The notes beneath the pieces are model-generated. The model worked only from the letters and a program-made list of their open reading frames with translations. It was not told the DNA's origin and ran no database searches. A stretch of DNA of 64,000 bases from Dokdonella_A sp937902695. GTDB taxonomy: Bacteria > Pseudomonadota > Gammaproteobacteria > Xanthomonadales > Rhodanobacteraceae. Positions within the stretch are counted from its first letter, which is position 1, and each line of letters opens with the position of its first letter. Of the stretch, positions 16,885 through 24,620 are shown piece after piece. Location: contig JBEHYO010000002.1 of the NCBI GenBank assembly GCA_048498135.1, positions 1 through 64,000 on the forward strand, read 5' to 3'. Position numbers and translations under genes: made by a program.

Positions 16885-19095
16885 TCAGTCGAAGCCATCC
16901 GCGAATATGTCGTCCGTCGGCGGCGTGGGCGGAGCCGACTGCAGGCCCGTCAACGGCAGCGTGCGCAGACGCGTTCCCGTCAGCGTCGCGTACGCGTTGG
17001 CGATCGCCGGCGCGATCGGCGGCACACCCGGCTCCCCTACGCCGCCGATGGGCGGCCCGCCCTGGATCACCTGCACGCTGACGACGGGCATGTCGCGCAT
17101 GCGCAGCATCTTGTAGCCGTTGAAATTGCGCGGCGACACGACGCCGGCGGTGAACTTCATCTCGCCCCACAGCGCGGCCGTCATGCCTTGCGCGATCGCG
17201 CCCTGCAGCTGCGCTTCCACCGTATCCGGATTGATGCAGCGGCCGCAGTCGATCACGCACGCGACCTTGTGCACCTTGATCTGCAGCGGTGTCGCACCGG
17301 AGATCTCGACGACTTGCGCGACGACGCTGCCGAATGCGGCATGGAACGCGATGCCGCGCGCGTGGCCGCTCGGCAACGTCGTGCCCCAGCCGCCGAGCGT
17401 CGCCGCCGCGTCCAGCACCGCAAGCGATCGCGCATCGTTGGCGAGGAGCCGGCGCCGGAAGTCGACAGGATCCGTGCCGGCCAGCAGTGCCAGTTCGTCG
17501 ATTGCGCTCTCGACCATGAACGCATTGATCGAATTGCCGACCGAGCGCCAGAATCCGACGGGCACGCCGGCGGTGTGGCGCGTGTACTCGACCTGCCGCG
17601 CGCCGAATGCGTACGCCTGCTCGATCGCGCCGTCGACGGCCTGCGAGTCGACGTCGTTCGGACCGATCCAGCCGCGCTGGAACAGGATCGATGGCGAGAC
17701 GTTGCGGTACCACCACGCAACGACGTTGCCCGCGGCATCGAGACCCGCGCGCACGCGCACGAGCGCCATCGGCCGGTACTGATCGTTGGTGAAGTCCTGC
17801 TCGCGCGGCCACGTCAGCTTGACCGGCTGCCCGACCGCCATCGACACGCGGATGGCCTGCGACACGTAGTCGAGCTCGAACTTGCGGCCGAGACCGCCGC
17901 CCATGAACGTGCAGTGCACCGTGATCTGATCGGGTGCGAGCCCGGTGAGCGCGGCGGCCGTGAGCTGCACGAGGCCCGGGGCCTGCGTCGGCGCCCAGAT
18001 TTCGCAACCGTTCGCCGTCACCGAAGCCGTGCAGTTCATCGATTCCAGCGTCGCGTGCGCAAGGTATGGCACGTCGTAGTAGAGATCGACCTGCTGCGCC
18101 GCGCCGGCAAGCGCTGTTGCGACATCGCCGTCGGTCTCCGCGATCGCGGTCGTCGGCGAGAAGATCAGCTCGCGCGCCTGCGCCGCGATCACCGCGTTGT
18201 CGAGGTCCGCCGAGGACGCCGGAATCGTCCACTGCACGTTGAGCTCTTGCGCGGCCTGCATCGCCGCGTACGTGTCGTTCGCGACGACTGCGACCGCGTT
18301 GTCGAGCGCGACCGCCGCGATGGCGCCCGGCGGCGCCGAGGGCGGGCTCGCGACGGTTCCGCCGAGCGTCGGGCAGTGCTTGATCACCGCATACACCATG
18401 CCCGGCACGATCACGTCGATGCCGAAGATCGCCGTGCCGTCGCATTTCGAAGGAATGTCGGGGCGCGGCACCGGCGTGCCGATCAGCCGGAGTTCGGAAT
18501 CCGGCGTCAACGCCGGATTGGTCGGCGGCGTGCGGAGCGCGGCGCCCGCTGCGAGTTGCCCATAGGTGAGCACGGCGCTGTTCTGCGTGTTCACGACGGT
18601 GCCGTTGCCGGCCGCGCTGCAGACGCTCGGATCGACGCCCCACACGCTCGCGGCCTCGGCGATCAGCATGTCGCGCGCCGCGGCGCCCGCCGTGCGCAGC
18701 GCGTCGTAGTAGCCGCGCACGCTCATGCTGCCGCCGGTCAATTGAGCGCCGGTGCCCGGATTGACGAAGGCGGGATCGGGCGGCGCGATCGCACCGGTCA
18801 CCTGCGCCCAGTCGACCATCAGATCCTCGGCGACGATCTGCGGCAGCGACGAAATGATGCCCTGGCCCATTTCCTGGCTGCCGACGTAAATCGTGATGCG
18901 GTTGTCGCTGCCGATCAGGATCCACGAATTGACGACCGCGTCCGCCGGTTGCGGCGGCGCACCGGCGGCGCGCGCGAGGCGCCCGACCAGCGGAAACGAA
19001 AAGCCGATCATCATGCCGCCGGCGGCGGCGCCGGAGACGAGGAAACGCCGCCGCGAGAGTCCGCCCGCGACGAGATCGCGCTCGGCCCGGGTCAT
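16885..19095 (-). CDS. Tat-exported molybdenum hydroxylase large subunit, isoquinoline 1-oxidoreductase beta type, with IFADGFD C-terminus
   Basis: The 736-residue protein begins MTRAERDLVAGGLSRRRFLV, a Tat signal (SRRRFL followed by a glycine-rich hydrophobic stretch), so it is probably exported folded. Molybdopterin-binding family marks include SQEMGQGIISSLPQIVAEDL, CTFMGGGLGRKFELDY and, near the C-terminus, GGVGEPGVPP with the catalytic-type glutamate. After a proline-rich linker it ends DDIFADGFD, a tail foreign to this family and shared with two other proteins in this window. The ATG overlaps the 2Fe-2S subunit stop by 4 bp. The substrate is unknown; relatives hydroxylate N-heterocycles or oxidise aldehydes. 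Confidence 0.9.
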   Translation of the reverse strand: MTRAERDLVAGGLSRRRFLVSGAAAGGMMIGFSFPLVGRLARAAGAPPQPADAVVNSWILIGSDNRITIYVGSQEMGQGIISSLPQIVAEDLMVDWAQVTGAIAPPDPAFVNPGTGAQLTGGSMSVRGYYDALRTAGAAARDMLIAEAASVWGVDPSVCSAAGNGTVVNTQNSAVLTYGQLAAGAALRTPPTNPALTPDSELRLIGTPVPRPDIPSKCDGTAIFGIDVIVPGMVYAVIKHCPTLGGTVASPPSAPPGAIAAVALDNAVAVVANDTYAAMQAAQELNVQWTIPASSADLDNAVIAAQARELIFSPTTAIAETDGDVATALAGAAQQVDLYYDVPYLAHATLESMNCTASVTANGCEIWAPTQAPGLVQLTAAALTGLAPDQITVHCTFMGGGLGRKFELDYVSQAIRVSMAVGQPVKLTWPREQDFTNDQYRPMALVRVRAGLDAAGNVVAWWYRNVSPSILFQRGWIGPNDVDSQAVDGAIEQAYAFGARQVEYTRHTAGVPVGFWRSVGNSINAFMVESAIDELALLAGTDPVDFRRRLLANDARSLAVLDAAATLGGWGTTLPSGHARGIAFHAAFGSVVAQVVEISGATPLQIKVHKVACVIDCGRCINPDTVEAQLQGAIAQGMTAALWGEMKFTAGVVSPRNFNGYKMLRMRDMPVVSVQVIQGGPPIGGVGEPGVPPIAPAIANAYATLTGTRLRTLPLTGLQSAPPTPPTDDIFADGFD

Positions 19096-19550
19096 GGCGC
19101 GTTCCTCAGGGCGGCCGCGGCGGAATGGATCGCCGCGCGAATGCGCTGGTACGTGCCGCAGGCGCAGATGTTGTCCATCGATTCGTCGATGTCGGCGTCG
19201 GTCGGATTGCCGTTCTGGCGCAGCAGCGCGGCGGCGGCCATCAGCATGCCCGACTGGCAGTAGCCGCATTGCGGCACCTGATGCGCGATCCACGCCTGCT
19301 GCAGCGGCGCCATCATCGTCGCCAGCCCTTCGATCGTCGTGATCTGGCGGCCCTGCGCTTCGCCGACGTCCATGTCGCACGAGCGCTCGTACTCGTTGTC
19401 GACGAGCACCGTGCAGGCGCCGCAGACTTCGATGCCGCACCCGTATTTCGTGCCGGTCATGCCGAGGTGATCGCGCAGGACCCAGAGCAGCGGCGTGGAA
19501 GGATCCACGTCGACCTGATGGACGATGCCGTTGACTGTCAGCGTGATCAT
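19092..19550 (-). CDS. 2Fe-2S subunit of molybdenum hydroxylase, isoquinoline 1-oxidoreductase alpha type
   Basis: The 152-residue protein begins MITLTVNGIVHQVDVDP behind CGGAGGAG. It has the plant-type 2Fe-2S site (GTKYGCGIEVCGACTVLVDN, about residues 40-60) and the second cluster motif CGYCQSGM ... NICACGTYQRI (about 100-140). It passes electrons from the Mo cofactor subunit. It lacks its own signal and would be co-exported with the Tat-bearing partner, with which it overlaps by 4 bp. It is divergent from the nine-haem cytochrome gene. Confidence 0.92.
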   Translation of the reverse strand: MITLTVNGIVHQVDVDPSTPLLWVLRDHLGMTGTKYGCGIEVCGACTVLVDNEYERSCDMDVGEAQGRQITTIEGLATMMAPLQQAWIAHQVPQCGYCQSGMLMAAAALLRQNGNPTDADIDESMDNICACGTYQRIRAAIHSAAAALRNAP

Positions 19551-19729
19551 GGCTCCTCCGCCCGAACGTACCGACGAACCCCTCCGCACGGCGGAGCCTA
19601 CTCGCTTTCGGTGCTGATGTAGTGAACATCGTCACGCCTGCGCGCTGGCGAGAACGGCGCGCGAATCACGCGAATTATTCTCAGCCGTGTTTCGACCCGC
19701 AACGCAAGACCGGAGGCGTCGTCGGCGAT

Positions 19730-19743
19730 TTGACGCAGATCAC
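19730..19743. promoter_or_regulatory. FNR-like site upstream of multihaem cytochrome
   Basis: TTGAC-GCAG-ATCAC matches the TTGA half perfectly and the other half with one terminal mismatch. It lies 58 bp before the cytochrome ATG and 179 bp from the divergent hydroxylase operon, a spacing close to that at 3336 and 7543. Confidence 0.45.
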
Positions 19744-19801
19744 ATCCGACCCGCGTGGGCCTGCTAGCATCGCGCGACGCCCACCGGCGGGAGGAGTCGA
19801 G

Positions 19802-21778
19802 ATGGCGCTGCGAGCCGAGCGTGCCGTTGTGCTTGCCTGCATCGGTCTTGCATCGGTTTCCGTCGCGAACGCCGCGAACGGCGACTGGACCGTGGTGGGC
19901 TGGAACAACCTCGGCATGCACTGCATGGATTCGCACTATGCGGTGATGGCGACGCTGCCGCCGTACAACACGCTCGAGGCGCAGGTGCTGGATCCCACGG
20001 GCCACCTGATGTCGCCTGCGTCGGGCGTCAGCGTCACGTTCGAGGCCGTGGCCGATCCGACGGGATCGATCAACTCCACCTCGGTCGGCAAGACCGACTT
20101 CTGGATCTACGCGCAGTCGCTGTTCGGCCTGCTGCAACCGCTGCCGCCTGACGTCGGCCTCACCGGCATCTCGATGCCGGGCACGTCGAACGCGCCGCAG
20201 CCGCTGACGTACGACGCGACCACCGGCGCCTGGATCGGCGAGGGCATTCCGGCGACGCCGTACGACGACGCCGGCCACAAGAACACGTATCCGCTGTTTC
20301 GCGTCACCGCGCGCGATTCGGGCGGCGCGGTGCTCGCGACCAACGATGTCGTGCTGCCGGTCTCGGACGAGATGACCTGCAAGACGTGCCATGCATCGCA
20401 CAGCAACGCTGCCGCCGAGCCGTTGGAAGGCTGGGTCGACGATGCCGATCCGGAACGGGATTTCCGGCTCAATGCGATTCTGCTCCACGACGATCGCCAG
20501 AGCGGCAACCCGGACTACGCGGGCGAGCTCGTCGGAGCGGGGTACGACGCGGGCGGGCTCTACGCGACCGTGACGCAGCTCGGCAAGCCGATCCTCTGCG
20601 CGGTCTGCCATTCGTCGAACGCGCTCGGTACCGTCGGCGTTCCCGGCGTTGCTCCGCTGACGACGTCGATGCACCGGCTGCACGCCAACGTGATCGATCC
20701 CGCCACCGGCCTCTCGCTCGACAACGAGAACAACCGGTCGGCCTGCTACACGTGCCATCCGGGTTCGACGACGAAATGCCTGCGCGGCGTCATGGGCAAC
20801 GCCGTCGCCGCGGACGGCACGCTTCAGATGCAATGCCAGAGTTGCCATGGCGCGATGAGCCGCGTCGGCGCGCAGGGCCGCGAGGGCTGGCTCGACGAGC
20901 CGACGTGCCAGAACTGCCACACCGGCACGGCAGTGAACAACAACGGCCAGCTCCGCTACACGAACGTCTATGACACGAACGGCGAGCGCCGCGTCGCAGT
21001 CGATGCGACTTACGCGACGACACCCGATGTGCCGTTGCCGGGCTTTTCGCTGTATCGCTTCTCGACCGGACACGGCGGCTTGCAGTGCGAGGCGTGTCAT
21101 GGCTCGACGCATGCCGAGTTTCCGAGCTCGCACGTCAACGACAACCTGCAGAGCATCGCGCTGCAAGGCCATGCCGGCGCGCTGGTCGAATGCGCGACCT
21201 GCCACGGCAGCTCGCCGAACACGGTCAACGGCGGACCGCACGGCATGCATCCGGTCGGCGCGACCTGGGTCAGCGATCATGCAGACGCCGTGGAGGGCGG
21301 CGGCAGCGCGCCCTGTCGCGCCTGTCATGGCACCGACTATCGCGGCACGGTCCTTTCGTACAGCAAGGCGGATCGCGTCTTCAGCACGCGCTACGGCACG
21401 CGCACGTTCTGGACCGGTTTCCAGATCGGCTGCTATGCGTGCCACAACGGGCCGAACAGCGATGATTCGAATCCCAACCATGCCCCGTCCGTCCAGAGCA
21501 CGACGGCGAGCTCCGACGGCACGCCGGTCGCCATTCCGCTCAGCGCGAGCGACGCCGACGGAAACACGCTGACCCTGCGCATCGTCTCGCAGCCCGCGAA
21601 CGGGACCGTCGGCCTCACCGGCACCACCGCGACGTACTATCCGGACCGCGGCTACGCCGGCACCGATACGTTCACGTTTGCCGCGTGGGACGGCGAAACC
21701 GACTCGAACCTCGGCACGGCGACCGTAACGGTCTCGTTCGACGACACGATCTTCGCCGACGGATTCGACCCGCCCTGA
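19802..21778 (+). CDS. Nine-haem c-type cytochrome with cadherin-like domain and IFADGFD C-terminus
   Basis: The 658-residue protein begins MALRAERAVVLACIGLAS with a signal peptide cleaved near ANAA, behind GGGAGGAG. Nine CXXCH motifs lie at about residues 193, 266, 315, 345, 369, 429, 464, 505 and 544: CKTCH, CAVCH, CYTCH, CQSCH, CQNCH, CEACH, CATCH, CRACH and CYACH. A beta-sandwich domain of the cadherin/Big_9 type follows (about 560-645; DADGNTLTLRIVSQPANGTV), and the protein ends DDTIFADGFDPP. It is a periplasmic or surface electron carrier, well placed to accept electrons from the divergently encoded exported hydroxylase. The partner assignment is inference. Confidence 0.88.
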   Translation: MALRAERAVVLACIGLASVSVANAANGDWTVVGWNNLGMHCMDSHYAVMATLPPYNTLEAQVLDPTGHLMSPASGVSVTFEAVADPTGSINSTSVGKTDFWIYAQSLFGLLQPLPPDVGLTGISMPGTSNAPQPLTYDATTGAWIGEGIPATPYDDAGHKNTYPLFRVTARDSGGAVLATNDVVLPVSDEMTCKTCHASHSNAAAEPLEGWVDDADPERDFRLNAILLHDDRQSGNPDYAGELVGAGYDAGGLYATVTQLGKPILCAVCHSSNALGTVGVPGVAPLTTSMHRLHANVIDPATGLSLDNENNRSACYTCHPGSTTKCLRGVMGNAVAADGTLQMQCQSCHGAMSRVGAQGREGWLDEPTCQNCHTGTAVNNNGQLRYTNVYDTNGERRVAVDATYATTPDVPLPGFSLYRFSTGHGGLQCEACHGSTHAEFPSSHVNDNLQSIALQGHAGALVECATCHGSSPNTVNGGPHGMHPVGATWVSDHADAVEGGGSAPCRACHGTDYRGTVLSYSKADRVFSTRYGTRTFWTGFQIGCYACHNGPNSDDSNPNHAPSVQSTTASSDGTPVAIPLSASDADGNTLTLRIVSQPANGTVGLTGTTATYYPDRGYAGTDTFTFAAWDGETDSNLGTATVTVSFDDTIFADGFDPP

Positions 21779-21850
21779 GGGCGAATCCCGAGCGCGCGCC
21801 GCAGATGCCGGCTTCCGGATGCGTTCCGGCGGCCATGTCCACCTGCATGA

Positions 21851-22123
21851 TCAATGCAGCGAGGTTTCATCCGCCGCCACGACGGCATCTGCAGCCGCCT
21901 CGGGCGCGATCGACGTAACGTCGAGCGCAAGGTCGCGCGGACCGTACGGACCCCACTCGGCGATACGCGTGCCCCGGAACAGACCGGCGGTCGGCGCATT
22001 GGCTGCGCTCGCGAGGTGCATGACCCCGCAATCCGCAGCGACGAATCTCGCAATGGCCGAGATGGCCGCTGCAAGGCGCCGGATGTCCGTGGAGTAGTAC
22101 GTGGGCCATCGGTTCTCGAGCAT
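21851..22123 (-). pseudogene. C-terminal remnant of a family 9 glycosyltransferase
   Basis: About 90 residues in one minus-strand frame read like the C-terminal part of heptosyltransferase-like GT9 enzymes. PTYYSTDIRRLAAAISAIAR precedes FVAADCGVMHLASAANAPTA and GLFRGTRIAEWGPYGP; the D-x-GxMHLA motif is diagnostic. No N-terminal half is found upstream, where the frame loses all family resemblance. This is probably a deletion remnant. The rest of 21779-22526 holds nothing else I can support. Confidence 0.55.
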
Positions 22124-22526
22124 GGAGCGGCCGCGGCCGTCCCCGACTTCGCTGGTGTTCAAGCACCTGCGGCGCTTGCGGCCGACCGCTGCCGGTGCGC
22201 GCCGCCTTAACGGCGCCTGTTCCGCGGGCGCGACTCCGGCGACCGGTTTGGCTTCTGTTGGCTGTGATGCGTTCACGCTCGGGTCTCGGTACCGGGAGCG
22301 GTAGCGAACGTGTGGGGGTCGAGCGACGGTCGTGAGGAACCCGTGGAGCACCGCGCCGGAAAGCAGGGATGTTTCACGGCGAGGAAGCCTCGGCGAAGCG
22401 CGGAGCTCGGTCGAATGACGCATTGAACGAACGCGCCATCGGGTGCAGCAGCGCAAGAACCCACGCCTTCGTGTTCCCGGATCAAGAGCAGTCACGAAAC
22501 TTCAGTCACCTACTTGGGAGGGCATC

Positions 22527-23459
22527 ATGGCACTAGAAGCAGACACAACGGCGGTGGGAGCCACCGTCGTCGACGACGACACGCTCGTCAGCGGAGTCAG
22601 CTGGGCGGCGATACTGGCCGGCGCGGCGTCGGCCGCGGCGCTGTCTTACGCGCTCCTGATCCTCGGCGTGGGGCTGGGGCTTTCATCCGTATCGCCGTGG
22701 GCCTATGCGGGCATCGGCGCCGGCACGCTGGGCGTGGCCGCGATTCTCTGGCTCACGTTGACGCAGGTCGTCGCCTCGGGACTCGGAGGCTACCTGACCG
22801 GGCGTCTGCGCAGCGGCTGGCGCACCGTCCACACGGATGAAGTGTTCTTCCGCGACACGGCACACGGGTTTCTCGCCTGGTGCATCGCATCGCTCGTCGT
22901 CGCTGCCTTCCTGGCGAGCGCCGTGGCGGGCATCGTCAGCGGCGGCGCCTCCATCGCGTCGACGACCGGAGCGGCGATCGGCGCCGGCGGCGCGGCGGTT
23001 GCCGCGAAAGCAGCCGAAGGAACGGATACGGAGTACTGGGCGGACACGATCCTGCGCAGCAATGCGGCGCCAAGCGACGCTGCAACGCCGCCGGCGCCAT
23101 CCTCCAATGACGGCGACGTGCGGGCGGAAGTCGGGCGCATCTTCGCGACGTCCCTCTCGAGCGGAACGCTGGCGCCGGCCGACAAGCAGTATCTCGGACA
23201 AGTGGTCGCGCGGCGTGCCGGTGTCGATCAGGCCGAAGGCGAACGACGCGTCGACGCGGCGTTCAACTCCGCCAAGCAGTCGATCGAGGCGGCGAAGACC
23301 AAGGCGAAACAGGTGGCCGACGAGGCGCGCAAGGCCACTGCGGGATTGTCGCTCTGGATGTTCCTCTCGCTGCTATGCGGCGCATTCACCGCGAGTTTCG
23401 CCGCCACGATCGGCGGGCGTCACCGCGAGCGGTTCGTGTACGTCACCCGTCGTGTCTGA
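22527..23459 (+). CDS. Integral membrane protein, function unknown
   Basis: The 310-residue protein starts MALEADTTAVGATVVDDDTL behind GGGAGGGCATC. It has hydrophobic segments at about 26-50 (VSWAAILAGAASAAALSYAL), 60-85, 120-150 and 280-300. The large loop at about 165-275 is charged and helical, with a Lys/Ala-rich part (AFNSAKQSIEAAKTKAKQVA). The opening SGVSWAAILAGA with GLGLSSVSPWA recurs in uncharacterised proteobacterial membrane proteins. A 24-residue membrane peptide gene follows 13 bp later. Confidence 0.7.
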   Translation: MALEADTTAVGATVVDDDTLVSGVSWAAILAGAASAAALSYALLILGVGLGLSSVSPWAYAGIGAGTLGVAAILWLTLTQVVASGLGGYLTGRLRSGWRTVHTDEVFFRDTAHGFLAWCIASLVVAAFLASAVAGIVSGGASIASTTGAAIGAGGAAVAAKAAEGTDTEYWADTILRSNAAPSDAATPPAPSSNDGDVRAEVGRIFATSLSSGTLAPADKQYLGQVVARRAGVDQAEGERRVDAAFNSAKQSIEAAKTKAKQVADEARKATAGLSLWMFLSLLCGAFTASFAATIGGRHRERFVYVTRRV

Positions 23460-23472
23460 CTAGGAGAAAATC

Positions 23473-23547
23473 ATGCGGTCACTTCTGCTGTTCTTCCTGG
23501 GCGTGCCCATTCCGATCATCATCCTGATCGCATTGTTCTGGCACTAG
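23473..23547 (+). CDS. 24-residue membrane peptide
   Basis: ATG at 23473 is preceded by a strong TAGGAGAAAATC ribosome binding site, and TAG ends at 23547. The product starts MRSLLLFFLGVPIPIIILI and ends ALFWH. It is one hydrophobic helix broken by the conserved-looking VPIPIIILI. The ribosome binding site, spacing from the upstream membrane gene and clean composition support a real small protein, possibly a partner of that protein. Confidence 0.6.
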   Translation: MRSLLLFFLGVPIPIIILIALFWH

Positions 23548-23558
23548 GCGAAAGCAAG

Positions 23559-23588
23559 GGAACGGCCGGCGATTACGTCGGCCGTTCC
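23559..23588. terminator. Inverted repeat, possible terminator
   Basis: A 10-bp perfect stem GGAACGGCCG / CGGCCGTTCC with a 10-nt loop lies between the convergent membrane-peptide and response-regulator genes. There is no T-run, so it may be a bidirectional Rho-dependent or processing stem. Confidence 0.5.
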
Positions 23589-23627
23589 TGCGCCGGCGAC
23601 GCCGCGCGCGCCGTCATGCGTGCGCGC

Positions 23628-24002
23628 TCAATGACGAACCGTGCCGCTCGCGTCGGGGAACAATGCGCGCATGAGCAATGCCGCACTGATGGGCTTGCTC
23701 AGGACCTGGTCGAACCCTGCGGCTTGCGCCTTGCTGCATGCATCCTGGGTCGGGCGACCGGTCAGCGCGACGAGGCGCTGCGTGCATTCGGCGGCGCGAA
23801 TTAGCCTCGCCGCCTCGAAGCCGTCCATGACCGGCATGTCGAGATCGAGCAGTACGGTTTCGGGCGCCAGCTCGCGACACCGCCGCACGGCACTCACGCC
23901 GTCCGGCACCGCGTGCACTTCTACACCGGCATCGCGAAGCGCCTCCGTCACGACGAGGCGAACGAGGTCATCATCGTCGGCGAACACAAGAATGCGAGGC
24001 AT
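23628..24002 (-). CDS. Single-domain response regulator (CheY-like)
   Basis: The 124-residue receiver domain starts MPRILVFADDDDLVRLVVTE. The acidic pocket is DDD at about 9-12, the phosphoacceptor is Asp53 in VLLDLDMPVMDG, the switch Thr is in LVALTGRP, and the Lys is in VLSKPIS. There is no output domain, so it acts through protein contact or as a phosphate sink. No histidine kinase is next to it. Confidence 0.88.
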   Translation of the reverse strand: MPRILVFADDDDLVRLVVTEALRDAGVEVHAVPDGVSAVRRCRELAPETVLLDLDMPVMDGFEAARLIRAAECTQRLVALTGRPTQDACSKAQAAGFDQVLSKPISAALLMRALFPDASGTVRH

Positions 24003-24620
24003 GGCAGACCCTTTCTGAGCCCGCACGATGCGCTTCCCTACATAGCCGTCCGGTGAACGCTGCCGCGACTGTCTGGCGTGTCGGACGAGATCGCGATGAT
24101 CGACGCGCTTCAGAGGGCGCATCGCGCCAGCGTGTGGGCCGGCACATCGAGCGCCTGCATTGCGGCCATTCGCCCCGTAAATTCAGGATTCATCAAACTC
24201 GCAAGCGCGACAATGGACTTCTCGTCTTGGAGAACGCACATGTTGCGTAAGGTGCTAACCAGCCTCTTCAGTCAACGGGCCGCCCATCCAAAAACGACTC
24301 GCACGGATGCATTGCCGAGCGTGCTGCGTACGCGTGGTCAACGCGGAGCCCGGCAAACGCCGCCGGTCATGATGGTCAAGGTCCGGCGATACTCGAACCA
24401 GATTTCGTCCTAGTGCGCCGGAGACGATTCGGTATTCAAGCAGGCACAGCATCGCAAGAAGAAACCGCATCCCAGCAGCCTTTGCTGTCGCGAAAAGCCT
24501 CCGGAGAATCTTTCGCGAGGCAATTTCAGACGGAATACCGCAACACCCGCTGAGCGCCGCGTCGTCGTCACCGAACTTCGTTCGCCGCTGTCGGTCGTCT
24601 ATTTATCCAGGAGGTTGACC
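24003..24620. other. Intergenic region upstream of zwf
   Basis: The 618 bp between the response regulator start and zwf contain only one weak small reading frame (24240-24413) and presumably the zwf operon promoter, which I cannot place with confidence. Confidence 0.5.
24240..24413 (+). CDS. Possible 57-residue basic protein
   Basis: ATG at 24240 follows TTGGAGAACGCAC. The product begins MLRKVLTSLFSQRAAHPKTT and is strongly basic. It resembles no family I know. The ribosome binding site and the absence of other genes are the only support, so it may be spurious. Confidence 0.3.
   Translation: MLRKVLTSLFSQRAAHPKTTRTDALPSVLRTRGQRGARQTPPVMMVKVRRYSNQISS

Noticed and set aside
16828..19263. An 811-codon plus-strand open frame opposite the molybdenum hydroxylase
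   Set aside because: Arg/His-rich translation with no domain; it mirrors the codon bias of the real gene on the other strand.
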